The notes below the pieces were generated by a model, which was not told the origin of the DNA, made no database searches, and saw nothing but the letters and a program-made list of their open reading frames with translations. Of a stretch of DNA of 64,000 nucleotides, positions 8,657 through 17,214 are shown piece after piece; position 1 is the first letter of the stretch; every line of letters begins with the position of its first letter. Source of the stretch: Planosporangium sp963837285 (GTDB lineage Bacteria; Actinomycetota; Actinomycetes; Mycobacteriales; Micromonosporaceae); contig CAWIMS010000001.1 of NCBI GenBank assembly GCA_963837285.1, forward strand, positions 1,054,001-1,118,000. The letters run 5' to 3'. A program made the position numbers and the translations under genes.

Positions 8657-10561
8657 ATGCGCGTACGACTGCTGTTTGTGGCGGTGGCCGGTCTGGTGGT
8701 GCTGGTGCCAGCGGCGGCCGTGGGCGCGGCGACGCAGGTCCGCACCGGCGACAGCGCCACGACCCGCTGGCGGCCAGGGCCGCCGTTCATGCGCGGCGCG
8801 CAGACCGTTGCGGTGTACTCGTACCAGGCGGCGATCCGGGAAAGCGTGCTGGTCAAGTCGTCGATGGACAGCGACGGAGACGGGCAGCCGGATCAGGTGG
8901 CGGTCGACGTCATCCGCCCGCGCGAGGCGGCGACGGCCGGGATCCGGGTACCGGTGATCATGGAAGCGTCACCGTACTACGAGAGAATCGGACGGGGTAC
9001 CGAGCAGGAGATCAAGAAGTACGACCCGGCGGGTACCCCGGTTGACTTTCCGCTTTTCTACGACAACTTCTTCGTATCCCGTGGCTACGCCGTGGTGCTG
9101 GTGGATCTGCCCGGCACCAACCGGTCCACCGGCTGCGTGGACTTCGGCGGACCCGCCGAGATCGGCGGCGCGGTCGCGGTCGTCGACTGGCTGACCGGGC
9201 GGGGCAGTGCCGGCTACCGCGACGGCCGGCCCGCCACGGCCGGCTGGTCCACCGGCAAGGTCGGCATGATCGGCAAGTCGTGGGACGGCTCGGTCGCCAA
9301 CGGGGTCGCCGCAACCGGCGTCGCCGGGCTGACCACGATCGTCCCCATCTCGGCCGTGTCCAGTTGGTACGACTACATCGTCGGCGACGGCGGGCTGGCG
9401 CCGGACGAGGATCCGACCTACCTGGACGCCGATGTGGGCGGTCGCCCGAAAGGGGTCTGCGACCGGGCCAGGGCTACCCAGCGCGTCGCCGCCGGTACGA
9501 GCGGCGACTACAACGCCTTCTGGGCACAGCGCGACTTCCGGGCCAGCGCGGGCAAGGTACGCGCGAGCGTGTTCGCCGTACACGGCCTGGGCGACCGCAA
9601 CGTCATGCCGTCCCAGGTGGCGAGCTGGTGGGCGGCGCTCGGTGACGCCAAGGTGCCCCGCAAGCTCTGGCTGTCCCGGGAAGGGCACGTCGACCCGTTC
9701 GACTTCCGCCGGGCCGCCTGGGTGGATGCGCTGCACCGCTGGTTCGACTACTGGCTACAGGGCCTGCCGAACGGGATCATGGCTGAGCCGGCGGTATCCG
9801 TCGAGCGCGGCCCCGGGCAGTGGATCGACGAGAAATCATGGCCGGCGTCCACCGGCCGTCCGGACGCGCTGCCCCTCGGCGACGAATCAATCGGCACCCG
9901 CGGCGCCGGTACACGTACCTTCACCGACTCGCCGCAGCTGACCGAGGCCGCCGCGGTCGCCGATCCGACCCAGTCCCGGCCGGGCCGGCTGGTCTTCCTG
10001 AGCGCCGCGCTCACCGCCGAGACCCGGATCTCCGGTACGCCGTCGGTGACGCTGCGGGTACGGGTGAACCAACCTACGACCGAGGTGACCGCGCGGCTGG
10101 TGGACTACGGCAGCGGCAGCCGGGTCGACTCGGGTGCGCCCGGCCAGGGGGTACACAAGCTGGACGGTCGATCATGCTGGGGCGACTCCGTCCCGGCGGA
10201 CAGCGCCTGCTATCCCGATTTCGCCGAGGACGTCACCGCCGGTGACTCGGCCGCCGCCGGTGACTCGGCCGCTGCCGGTGACTCGGCCGCCGGTGATCTC
10301 GCCGTCGTCAGCCGGGGCTGGCTCGACGCCGCCCACCACACGTCGCTTCGAGAGCGGACGCCATTGGCGCCGGACCAGTGGTACACGATGATGGTGCCGC
10401 TCCAGGCCACTGACGTCGTCATCGCGGCCGGACACCGGCTCGGCCTGGTCATCACCGGCACCGACCGGGAGGTCCAGGAGCCGGTGATGACCGGGGCGCG
10501 GATCGACGTCGATCTCGGCGGGAGCCATCTCGATCTGCCGATGGCCGGTCCGAAACTGTGA
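8657..10561 (+). CDS. Secreted X-Pro dipeptidyl-peptidase (S15, CocE/NonD family)
   Basis: About 634 residues from ATG 8657, which begins directly with the signal peptide MRVRLLFVAVAGLVVL; an upstream in-frame ATG at 8627 would add ten charged residues and is less likely. The alpha/beta-hydrolase nucleophile elbow is GKSWDGS near residue 207. HGLGDRNVMPSQ (acid region) and EGHVDPFDFR (His) complete the triad. A C-terminal beta-sandwich (PepX_C) follows, interrupted by the low-complexity insert GDSAAAGDSAAAGDSAAGD near 10230-10290, encoded by 15-bp tandem repeats, which may be length-variable. Family members release X-Pro dipeptides or hydrolyse esters outside the cell. Confidence 0.9.
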   Translation: MRVRLLFVAVAGLVVLVPAAAVGAATQVRTGDSATTRWRPGPPFMRGAQTVAVYSYQAAIRESVLVKSSMDSDGDGQPDQVAVDVIRPREAATAGIRVPVIMEASPYYERIGRGTEQEIKKYDPAGTPVDFPLFYDNFFVSRGYAVVLVDLPGTNRSTGCVDFGGPAEIGGAVAVVDWLTGRGSAGYRDGRPATAGWSTGKVGMIGKSWDGSVANGVAATGVAGLTTIVPISAVSSWYDYIVGDGGLAPDEDPTYLDADVGGRPKGVCDRARATQRVAAGTSGDYNAFWAQRDFRASAGKVRASVFAVHGLGDRNVMPSQVASWWAALGDAKVPRKLWLSREGHVDPFDFRRAAWVDALHRWFDYWLQGLPNGIMAEPAVSVERGPGQWIDEKSWPASTGRPDALPLGDESIGTRGAGTRTFTDSPQLTEAAAVADPTQSRPGRLVFLSAALTAETRISGTPSVTLRVRVNQPTTEVTARLVDYGSGSRVDSGAPGQGVHKLDGRSCWGDSVPADSACYPDFAEDVTAGDSAAAGDSAAAGDSAAGDLAVVSRGWLDAAHHTSLRERTPLAPDQWYTMMVPLQATDVVIAAGHRLGLVITGTDREVQEPVMTGARIDVDLGGSHLDLPMAGPKL

Positions 10562-10624
10562 GTTTGGATTTTCGTCGATCCGGGGAAGGTATCCCGCCAG
10601 GGGGCATGCGCGTGGGAGGGCAGC

Positions 10625-11157
10625 ATGGCCGACTCGACGGTCAACCAGGACCAGACCCGGCGGGAGCGGCGGCGGGCGGTGGTCGCCAGCACGGTCGGCA
10701 CCACCATCGAGTGGTACGACTTCTTCCTGTACCTCACCGCGTCGGCGCTGATCTTCCCGACGGAGTTCTTCCCCAAACAGGCGGCATACACCGGCATCCT
10801 GCTGTCGTTCGGCACCCAGTTCGTCGGTTTCGCGGCGCGATCGTGCTCTCGCTCGTGTTCCACGACATCCAGTACGGGCCGCAGGCCGCCCTGATCGCGG
10901 AAAGCTTCGGGCCGAACGTGCGGTACTCCGGCGCCGGGCTGGGTTACCAGTTGGCGTCCGTGATCGCGGGCGGGCCGGCACCGCTGATCGCGACCAGGAT
11001 CCTCCAGAAGACCGGTTCGAGTACCGGCGTCGCCTGGTACATCATCGGCTGCTGTGTCCTGGCGATGGTCGCCCTGCTGCTGATGCCGCGCCGGCGTCGG
11101 TCCGAGGACACCCAGATCTTCGAGGTCGCGCCGGCCGACTATGCCAGGTCAAGCTAG
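10625..11157 (+). pseudogene. MHS-family MFS transporter, large internal deletion plus frameshift
   Basis: The first part (10625 to about 10843) encodes the canonical start of a metabolite:H+ symporter (TIEWYDFFLYLTASAL, then GTQFVGFAAR of TM2). At about 10840-10845 the reading frame changes and homology jumps to the end of the family: LVFHDIQYGPQAAL, NVRYSGAGLGYQLAS, GGPAPLIA and a final TM helix. Roughly 250 central residues (about TM3 to TM9) are missing, so this is a deletion remnant and cannot be a working transporter. The ends remain well conserved, which suggests a recent event. Confidence 0.9.
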
Positions 11158-11174
11158 GCCGAGGCCGGGCCAGC

Positions 11175-11687
11175 TCACCGCCCAGCACCTGCGGAGCTAC
11201 CTCGACGCGCGGGACTGAGGTCGGCGATCGTCTCCTCCAGCAGGCTGGAGAGGATCACCAACTTCTCCCGGGTGTCGATCGGCAGGTTACGGAATCCGTC
11301 GATCCATTCGCCGCTGTCGAACGGCGCGGTGTGGACCGGCCGGGGCGTCCCAACCGGGCTCTCCGACTCGCCTTCCAGCAGCGGCGTACCGCCCGCGAGT
11401 GCCCGCCGTACGCTTCCCGTCCCCCAGCCCAGCGCGCGTTCCAGCCGGCGCAGGATGTGCGGCCGGTACGAGCCGCGATGGCCGCTTTCGAGCTGGTACA
11501 GCGTGGCCGGGGAGGGGCCGCCGACGCTGTGTACCTCGCGCTGGGTCAGACCAAGCTCGGCGCGCCGCTCCCGGACGAGTCGCGCCAGATGATCCCAGGC
11601 GGCGTGCTCGTCGCTGCCCGAGCCGGTTTCGTCGCCGCGGCCCGGGCCCGCATCGTGGTCGCTGCCCCGGCCCATGCGCCACATCAT
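11175..11687 (-). CDS. XRE-family helix-turn-helix regulator
   Basis: About 170 residues from ATG 11687; an upstream in-frame start at 11726 exists but adds a poor sequence. The HTH occupies the segment RERRAELGLTQREVHSVGGPSPATLYQLE, followed by RPHILRRLERALGW, the usual XRE helix arrangement. The C-terminal half is low complexity and ends in a helix with DTREKLVILSSLLEE. It diverges from a RecA-like ATPase gene, the typical layout for a regulator of a small integrative-element module, and probably represses that promoter. Confidence 0.8.
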   Translation of the reverse strand: MMWRMGRGSDHDAGPGRGDETGSGSDEHAAWDHLARLVRERRAELGLTQREVHSVGGPSPATLYQLESGHRGSYRPHILRRLERALGWGTGSVRRALAGGTPLLEGESESPVGTPRPVHTAPFDSGEWIDGFRNLPIDTREKLVILSSLLEETIADLSPARRGSSAGAGR

Positions 11688-11780
11688 GCCGGACGCCGCG
11701 GCACCGGTTAAGCACATCGCCGTCAATGCCTCGATGTCGTGGCTCGCTGTACCTGGTTAGGGCTAGATAGGGATTCTTAC

Positions 11781-11819
11781 GTCAACTTATTGACTTCTAG
11801 TTCTCCCGGTGCCTAGCGT
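11781..11819 (+). promoter_or_regulatory. Promoter and operator-like palindrome for the ATPase gene
   Basis: TTGACT (11790-11795) and TAGCGT (11814-11819) are separated by 18 bases and fit a vegetative promoter reading towards the ATPase gene. The -35 box is part of GTCAA-ctta-TTGAC (11781-11794), a candidate site for the adjacent XRE regulator. A T-loop-like GGTTCGAACC at about 11831 follows but no tRNA fold surrounds it. Confidence 0.5.
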
Positions 11820-11876
11820 GGCTCGCGAGCGGTTCGAACCTCTGTGCGAACGCCGGAACGATCGAGGAGAGACAGC

Positions 11877-12818
11877 GTGGCCACCCTCAGCTTCAGTCGC
11901 GCCAGCAAGGAGCAGGCGAAGGCGCGGATCGCGTTGACCGGGCCGACCGGGTCGGGCAAGACCTACACGGCGCTGGTCGTCGCCGGCGGGCTCGGCGAGA
12001 AGGTTGCCCTGATCGACACCGAGCGCGGTAGCGCGTCCAAGTACGCCGACGAGTTCACGTTCGACACGCTGCAACTGGCCAGCTTCGAGCCGGCCGCGCT
12101 CGTCGACGCCCTGGCGGTCGCCGCGCACGACGGGTACGACGCGCTGGTCGTCGACTCGTTCTCGCACTTCTGGTCGGGCACCGGCGGCATGCTGGAGCAG
12201 GTCGACCACGCCGCGAAGCGGATCGGCGGCGCCAACAGCTTCGCCGGGTGGAAGGAAGCCCGGCCGATGGAGCGGGCGATGATCGATGCCCTGCTCGCGT
12301 ACCCGGGGCACGTCATCGTCACCATGCGCGCCAAGACCGAGTACGTGGTGGACAGTGACGATCGCGGCCGCAAGGTGCCCCGCAAGGTGGGACTCAAGCC
12401 GGATCAGCGCGACGGCATCGAGTACGAGTTCGACATCGTCGGCGAGCTGGACCAGGAGAACACGCTGGTCATCTCGAAATCACGGGCGAAGTCGCTGTCC
12501 GGGCTGGTCGTCAACAAGCCGGACACCCGGTTCGCCGAGCGGATCCTGGAGTGGCTCGACGCCGGGCGGCCCGCGCCCACGGTGGCCGACTTCGTGGCCG
12601 CCGCGACCGCCCCGGACGCCACGTACGACCAGTTGCGCGCCCTGTACGCCGAGGTCGCCCGCCGGCACCTGCTGGAAGCGGCCGTCCTCGACGGCGACGG
12701 CCGGCCGGTCACGCTGGCCAAGCTGATCGTGCAGCACGGCAACAAGGCGAAGGGCCGCGCGGGATCGGCGGAACGCGTCGGCTCGACGGAGGAAGCCTGG
12801 CGGCGTGAAGCGGCATGA
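11877..12818 (+). CDS. RecA-like P-loop ATPase of the phage/ICE type (Sak4/AAA_24-like)
   Basis: 313 residues from GTG 11877, preceded by GAGGAGAG at about eight bases. Walker A is GPTGSGKT (near residue 27) and Walker B-like ALVVDSFSHFW near 92. KEARPMERAMIDALLAYPGHVIVTMRAKTEY-type segments follow, characteristic of phage and integrative-element ATPases annotated as Sak4-like or AAA_24 recombination mediators. These act with single-strand annealing or replication functions of the element. It overlaps the next ORF by four bases (ATGA), so the genes are translationally coupled. Confidence 0.85.
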   Translation: MATLSFSRASKEQAKARIALTGPTGSGKTYTALVVAGGLGEKVALIDTERGSASKYADEFTFDTLQLASFEPAALVDALAVAAHDGYDALVVDSFSHFWSGTGGMLEQVDHAAKRIGGANSFAGWKEARPMERAMIDALLAYPGHVIVTMRAKTEYVVDSDDRGRKVPRKVGLKPDQRDGIEYEFDIVGELDQENTLVISKSRAKSLSGLVVNKPDTRFAERILEWLDAGRPAPTVADFVAAATAPDATYDQLRALYAEVARRHLLEAAVLDGDGRPVTLAKLIVQHGNKAKGRAGSAERVGSTEEAWRREAA

Positions 12819-13021
12819 GCCCCACCCGCGAGGAGAACCCGCTGAACACGGCGCTCTGGCTGCTGGTGGCGCAGGCCGGCCATCACCGCTGTGCCGGGTG
12901 GACCTTCGAGGAGCGCGACGGGCTGGTCCGGTGCGCGTGCGGCGCGCCCCTGTACGAGCTACGGACCATCGATCAGCGCGGTGACCACCGGCCGTGGCGC
13001 GGCCGCGATGACCCCGGCTGA
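12815..13021 (+). CDS. Small protein with CxC motif in the mobile module
   Basis: 68 residues; ATG 12815 overlaps the stop of the ATPase gene (ATGA). It carries His/Cys pairs (GHHRCAGW and VRCACGAPLYEL) that could bind one zinc ion. Similar short ORFs follow the ATPase gene in actinobacterial integrative elements. Function unknown; the overlap on both sides supports it as a real gene. Confidence 0.55.
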   Translation: MSPTREENPLNTALWLLVAQAGHHRCAGWTFEERDGLVRCACGAPLYELRTIDQRGDHRPWRGRDDPG

Positions 13022-13478
13022 GACCGCGCGGCTGCTCCTGCTGGTCCGGGTGATCGGCCGGACCGGCGACGGCTCGCCGCTGGACTGGCACCGTGTCCTG
13101 GCCGGCCTGACCGCGGCCGAGGCGCTGGCCGCCGCGATCCAGATCGCCCGGCGGCGCAGCGACGTCACCGCGCGGGACGTGCGCGCCGAGGCGCTGGCGA
13201 TGCGCGGGGACCGACCGCATGACCTCGCCGGCCCGCGTGCCCGAACAGTGTGGCGGGTGGCCTGTCCGTGGTGCGGGGCGGCGGCCGGCGCACCCTGTAC
13301 CGTCCGGGGCACCGACACCCGGCTGCGCCGCGCGCCGGCTCATCCGCTACGGCTGGCGACCGCGGACCTCGTCGGTTTCGTGGAGTCCGGCGGCGGCCAG
13401 CGCGGTGGCCAGGTCGTCGTGGCGGGCGTACCGATGGACGCTCGCGGCGTCGCCCGTCCCGCTGACCAGGAACTGTGA
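13008..13478 (+). CDS. Phage-type zinc-ribbon protein, 3' end probably read-through
   Basis: ATG 13008 overlaps the previous ORF by 14 bases. The first half is helical (MTPAETARLLLLV and the following segment). Near residue 85 there is CPWCGAAAGAPCTVRG with a downstream His (APAHPLR), the pattern of the small DNA-binding zinc-finger domain common in actinophages and integrative elements. After about 13350 the reading frame runs antisense through the 3' end of the convergent NTF2-like gene for about 130 bases. The original end was probably lost when the module was truncated. Confidence 0.6.
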   Translation: MTPAETARLLLLVRVIGRTGDGSPLDWHRVLAGLTAAEALAAAIQIARRRSDVTARDVRAEALAMRGDRPHDLAGPRARTVWRVACPWCGAAAGAPCTVRGTDTRLRRAPAHPLRLATADLVGFVESGGGQRGGQVVVAGVPMDARGVARPADQEL

Positions 13479-13760
13479 CGCCACCGCCGCGCGGCCCCGT
13501 GCCGCGCCGGTGGCCGGGTCGACCCAGCGCGCGTCCTGCTCGACCACGACGCTGCCGTCGCCGCCGCAGAACCAGCGCCCGGCCCGCGCCGAGAACCCGG
13601 CCCGACCCAGCCACGCGGTCAATGCCTGCCGTCCCCGGACGCTGCCCCGGGGGCCGACGATCTCTATGTCCACCGCGGACAGGCGCTCGACCTGCGCCGG
13701 GTCGCCGGCGTTGACCGCGTCCAGCCAGTCCCGCACGACGGCGAGGGCTCCGGTACCCAT
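13347..13760 (-). CDS. NTF2-like / SnoaL-like protein
   Basis: 137 residues; ATG 13760 with GGAAGGGA five bases upstream. VVRDWLDAVNAGDPAQVERLSA is the usual first helix of SnoaL/nuclear-transport-factor-2-like proteins, followed by the cone-shaped beta sheet (VEIVGPRGSVRGRQAL-type and WFCGGDGSVVVEQ segments). Members are small-molecule isomerases, hydrolases or ligand-binding proteins; the substrate cannot be predicted. It converges on, and overlaps by about 130 bases, the zinc-ribbon ORF of the mobile remnant, so it may mark the element boundary. Confidence 0.8.
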   Translation of the reverse strand: MGTGALAVVRDWLDAVNAGDPAQVERLSAVDIEIVGPRGSVRGRQALTAWLGRAGFSARAGRWFCGGDGSVVVEQDARWVDPATGAARGRAAVASQFLVSGTGDAASVHRYARHDDLATALAAAGLHETDEVRGRQP

Positions 13761-13951
13761 CGTGTCCCTTCCAACAGTCCACAGTGCATGCAGCCGAACG
13801 GCTGACCCCGGTCTACCGGCTCGGCGAATTCCCGCGATGTGAATGAATTATGGCGGTGGCCCGCCGGCCAGGCTATTTTGCACCGGGCTTATAGATCGAT
13901 GAAACCAAGCGTAGTTGTTACTTGACGAATAGTGTCCGAAGGGCGGCCGGA

Positions 13952-15232
13952 ATGCGGATCGGTTCGATGCGGCGGATATCCGGAATCGCCGCCGCGGTGC
14001 TCTGCGTAGCGGCGGTCGGCCTGGCGTCGTCGCCGGCGCGGGCGGCCAAGGCGTCCGCGGCCGGGCTGTTCGCCGCCGACGCGACGCCGAAGAATCCGGC
14101 GGCCGACGACGCCGGCGCGATCGAATTGGGCGTCCGCTTCACGCCCGCGGTGAACGGCAAGGTCACCGGCATCCGCTTCTACCAGGGCGAAGGCAACACC
14201 GGCCCGCACACCGGCAGCATCTGGTCGGAAGGCGGCTCGCGGCGGGCCCAGGTGATCTTCCCGGCGTCCACGACCGTGGGCTGGCAGACCGCGTCGTTCA
14301 CCCCGGCGGTACAGGTGACGGCCGGCACCACGTACATCGCCTCGTACTTCGCGCCGCACGGCCACTACGCCGCCGATCCGCATTTCTTCGACAACAAGCT
14401 GACCAACGGGCCACTGAGCGCCCCGGCGAAGAACAACGGCGTTTTCCGGTACGGCAGTGAGAGCAGCTTCCCGACGGGTACCTTCGACGCGACCAACTAC
14501 TGGGTCGACCCGTTGTTCGAGCCGGCCGGCGGCGCACCGTCCACGTACAGTTTCTTCACCACCGCCGACAAGCCGGACACCGAAAACTGGAACGACCCGT
14601 CCGATCTCGAACTGGGCGTGAAGTTCACTTCGGACGTCGACGGCACGGTCAGCGCACTGCGGTTCTACAAGGGCGCGCAGAACACCGGCGAGCACACCGG
14701 ATCGTTGTGGACCGCCGACGGCACCCGGGTGGCGACCGCGACGTTCGCCGGCGAGAGCACGAGCGGCTGGCAGACGGTGACGTTCAAGCCGCCGGTCGCG
14801 ATCAAGGCCGGCCAGGCGTACCTCGCGTCGTACCACACATCGGTCGGGTTCTACTCGGTGAGCGCCGACGTGTTCGCGAACTTCGGGCCGGACAGCGGGC
14901 CGCTGCACGTGCCGGCCGGGGGCAGCGCGTTCCACCTCGGCGCCGGGTTCCCGGATCGCGGCTCCAGCCACAACTACTGGGTCGACATCGTGTTCAAGCC
15001 GGCGCCGGTCGCGTCGCCTTCCCCCAGTACCCCCGCGCCGAGCGCATCCGCGACCGGCCCCGCCGCGTCTCCGAGCACGGGCAGCGGCGGCACCGGAGGT
15101 GGTAGCGGCACGCTGCCGATCACCGGTACCAACATCGCGTTCGTCGTGGCCGGCGGTCTCCTCCTGGTCGGGGTCGGTGTGGTGCTGTTTGTCGGATACC
15201 GTCGTCGCCGCCCGGTGAAATTCGTCGCCTAG
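13952..15232 (+). CDS. Sortase-anchored surface protein with two DUF4082 domains
   Basis: About 426 residues from ATG 13952, with GAAGGGCGG in front. A signal peptide ends near SSPARAAK. Two homologous DUF4082 beta-sandwich domains follow (about 40-205 and 206-350), each with LGVRF/LGVKF, FYQGEGNTGPHTGS or FYKGAQNTGEHTGS, GWQT and NYWVD. A Pro/Ser/Thr-rich wall spacer leads to LPITG, a hydrophobic helix and RRRR, a complete class-E-like sorting signal. The protein should be covalently linked to the wall by a sortase, none of which is encoded nearby. DUF4082 modules often occur with glycan-active proteins. Confidence 0.88.
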   Translation: MRIGSMRRISGIAAAVLCVAAVGLASSPARAAKASAAGLFAADATPKNPAADDAGAIELGVRFTPAVNGKVTGIRFYQGEGNTGPHTGSIWSEGGSRRAQVIFPASTTVGWQTASFTPAVQVTAGTTYIASYFAPHGHYAADPHFFDNKLTNGPLSAPAKNNGVFRYGSESSFPTGTFDATNYWVDPLFEPAGGAPSTYSFFTTADKPDTENWNDPSDLELGVKFTSDVDGTVSALRFYKGAQNTGEHTGSLWTADGTRVATATFAGESTSGWQTVTFKPPVAIKAGQAYLASYHTSVGFYSVSADVFANFGPDSGPLHVPAGGSAFHLGAGFPDRGSSHNYWVDIVFKPAPVASPSPSTPAPSASATGPAASPSTGSGGTGGGSGTLPITGTNIAFVVAGGLLLVGVGVVLFVGYRRRRPVKFVA

Positions 15233-15327
15233 TGGACTGTCCGGCGGGCGCTGGCACGATTTCATGATTCTGGCGCCCGCCCGGGTTCCCTAGCCTGGAC
15301 GCAGGTAGTACCTGCGAGGAGACGACG

Positions 15328-15969
15328 ATGGAACCGGACAGCCAACCTTCCACCACCACCAGTGTGCGTAACATCGCGCTGGCCGGCCTCGGCGTGCTCG
15401 CCACGATCAGCCTGGTCACGGCGATCGTCGTCGCCAACACGTCGTCGGCGAAACACCGCGCCGAGCGGACCGCCAACAGTGAACGGGCGAAGGGGTCGTT
15501 CAGCGCCGCGCCGAGCGCTCCGCCCAGCGACGCGGCCGATCAGGCGGCCGGGGGCGGGGGTACCGGCGGCGACAGCAATCAGGGCACGGGTCAGGGCAAC
15601 CAGGGCAACCCCCAGAACAACGGCGCGCAGATCGTCTACTTCCGGTTCCGCCAGCAGCCCAAGTGCACGGCGTCCGGGCCGCAGCCGGCGATCATCGAGT
15701 GGAAGGTGAGCGGCGCGACCGGGGCGGCGCTCTCCGTCGACAACCCCGGCATCGTGGGCAGCTACCGGAAGTACTCGGGCACCACCGGATCGGAGACGCT
15801 CTACGTCTCGTGCGCGCCGGGCAGCACCGAGAGCCACGTGTACACGATCTACACCACCGGCGGCGAGCCGCAGCGGTCGGCGACCCTCAACGCGAAGGTG
15901 ACAGGGCCGACGCCGGCGAGCCCCACCCCGAAGACGACCACCCAGCCATCGGCGCCGCCGAAATACTGA
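15328..15969 (+). CDS. Membrane-anchored protein with extracellular Ig-like domain
   Basis: 213 residues. A short cytoplasmic N-terminus precedes one transmembrane helix (about 17-38, IALAGLGVLATISLVTAIVV). A Gly/Gln/Asn-rich linker (about 55-95) then leads to a beta-rich domain with one cysteine pair (PKCTASG and LYVSCAPG) and a Thr/Pro tail. The topology suggests an outward-facing domain on a flexible stalk. Function unknown. It follows the sortase-anchored protein in the same orientation and ends just before a family-B palindrome. Confidence 0.75.
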   Translation: MEPDSQPSTTTSVRNIALAGLGVLATISLVTAIVVANTSSAKHRAERTANSERAKGSFSAAPSAPPSDAADQAAGGGGTGGDSNQGTGQGNQGNPQNNGAQIVYFRFRQQPKCTASGPQPAIIEWKVSGATGAALSVDNPGIVGSYRKYSGTTGSETLYVSCAPGSTESHVYTIYTTGGEPQRSATLNAKVTGPTPASPTPKTTTQPSAPPKY

Positions 15970-15977
15970 TCCGTTGA

Positions 15978-16047
15978 TCGGCACAACTTCCCGGAAGTCG
16001 TTGCCTCCGTACCTTGCTGAGGCCACAACTTCCGGGAAGTTGTGCCG
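15978..16047. repeat. Family-B palindromic element (copy B1)
   Basis: Inverted arms of about 30 bases around a short loop. Each arm contains the 19-bp palindrome ACAACTTCCSGGAAGTTGT (left arm with one mismatch, AAGTCGT). It lies between two genes on the same strand, a few bases after the stop at 15969, and could act as a terminator. Confidence 0.9.
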
Positions 16048-16160
16048 GTGGGGTGCGGGGATTTGTGCCGGTTGACGTCGGCCGATCATGGTGAGTCGAT
16101 GGTTGGTCTGTGCCCGGATGGGGAATGCATCCAGTAGTTGCCGAGGAAAAGGGGACAACG

Positions 16161-16433
16161 ATGGGTGCGAAGGATTCTGCGACCAAGGCCGGCGCCGCGG
16201 TCGACGAGTTGCGCGATGACATGAACCGGGAGCTCGGCGGCGCGCACGAGACGACCGGCCAGATGGTGGAGTCCGCGCGAAGCCACCCCGCGAGGTGGGC
16301 CTCGGCGGGCACGGTCATGGTCGCGGCCGCGGTGGCGGCGATCGGTGTACTGAAGTGGCGGCGCGACCGCCGTACCCCGCAGGGACGCGCCAAGCGCGCC
16401 TGGCGGAACGTGTCGAAGCGGTTCGGCCGCTGA
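16161..16433 (+). CDS. Small single-pass membrane protein, DUF3618/YtxH-like
   Basis: 90 residues from ATG 16161 with GAGGAAAAGGGG upstream. An acidic amphipathic N-terminal helix (DELRDDMNRELGG) precedes ETTGQMVESARSHP, one TM helix (about 53-70) and a very basic C-terminal tail. This pattern matches small actinobacterial membrane proteins of the DUF3618 type, whose role in envelope or stress physiology is unclear. Confidence 0.65.
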   Translation: MGAKDSATKAGAAVDELRDDMNRELGGAHETTGQMVESARSHPARWASAGTVMVAAAVAAIGVLKWRRDRRTPQGRAKRAWRNVSKRFGR

Positions 16434-16456
16434 CCGCGCACGGCCGCCCCCTCTGC

Positions 16457-16515
16457 CGATCTAGGACGAATGGTGCCCGGGTTGCCCGATTTGGGCCACC
16501 ATTCTTCCTAGATCG
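16457..16515. repeat. Family-A palindromic element (copy A1)
   Basis: CGATCTAGGACGAATGG at the left pairs with CCATTCTTCCTAGATCG at the right, one mismatch. It lies between convergent genes. The nucleotidyltransferase reads through it and uses the TAG in the far arm as its stop. Confidence 0.92.
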
Positions 16516-17210
16516 ACGAGGGATGGGTTGGTGCGCTTCAGCTCGTGCGCCAGCGCAGCCGTGGCGGCATCCAGTGCGCGGAACAACTCCGCCTTGTCCA
16601 GGGATCGGACCAGGGTTGCGGCTAGTGGTGCGGTCAACTCGTCCGGCAGCAGGTGGGCGCCCTTCGCGTAGTGCACCGGGTAGCCCAGGCGCAGGCAGGC
16701 CAGGGCGATCGTCTGGTCGCGGACCGCGCTGATCCAGTACTCCGCCTGCAGCCACTTGCGCCGTTCGATGCTCACCCGGGCGTGCAACGCGTGGTGCCAG
16801 GCCATGCCGGCGAGGGTGTTGTAGTCGGGTACCGATGTGGGTTTCGGTTGTCCCGGGCTCCCGAATACGGTTCGCCACTTCGGGCCGCGCGGTCCGAAAT
16901 CGGCGGCCGGGGTGAAGGCAAGGTCGACTTCCAACCAGTCGGGCAGCAGAAACACCCGGTAGATGCTCGTACCCGACGGCAGATCCCAGTGATGCAGCGC
17001 GGCGAAGTCGTCGTAGAGGCGTCGGGTCCACTGTTCGAGCGACGCGTCGAGGTCGCCGTCGACCGCGAACGCCAGGTCGAGGTCGGACCAGCGGTCGCCC
17101 TCCCCGGCCGCGAGCGAACCGGTGACCGCGGCACCGACGATGGCCGGATCCGATCCGGCCAGCGTCAGCAGCCGTTCCTGTACCCGGTCGCGTTCCTCGA
17201 CGACGAACAT
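16461..17210 (-). CDS. Nucleotidyltransferase-fold protein (minor-type aminoglycoside adenylyltransferase-like)
   Basis: 249 residues. GSLAAGEGDRWSDLDLAF (near residue 31) is the pol-beta nucleotidyltransferase signature G-S-x(n)-D-x-D. A further Asp lies in EVDLAF near residue 95, giving the usual metal triad. The helical second half resembles kanamycin-type or regulatory transferases of streptomycetes; the substrate is unknown. The start lies only five bases after the stop of a truncated hydrolase fragment. The last 18 residues (from LVDLGRMV to the stop) are encoded by the family-A palindrome, so its natural C-terminus has been replaced. Confidence 0.82.
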   Translation of the reverse strand: MFVVEERDRVQERLLTLAGSDPAIVGAAVTGSLAAGEGDRWSDLDLAFAVDGDLDASLEQWTRRLYDDFAALHHWDLPSGTSIYRVFLLPDWLEVDLAFTPAADFGPRGPKWRTVFGSPGQPKPTSVPDYNTLAGMAWHHALHARVSIERRKWLQAEYWISAVRDQTIALACLRLGYPVHYAKGAHLLPDELTAPLAATLVRSLDKAELFRALDAATAALAHELKRTNPSLVDLGRMVAQIGQPGHHSS

Positions 17211-17214
17211 AGGT

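Noticed and set aside
11825..11845. tRNA or attachment-site remnant (GGTTCGAACC)
   Set aside because: The T-loop-like sequence is not flanked by a full T stem, acceptor or anticodon arm.
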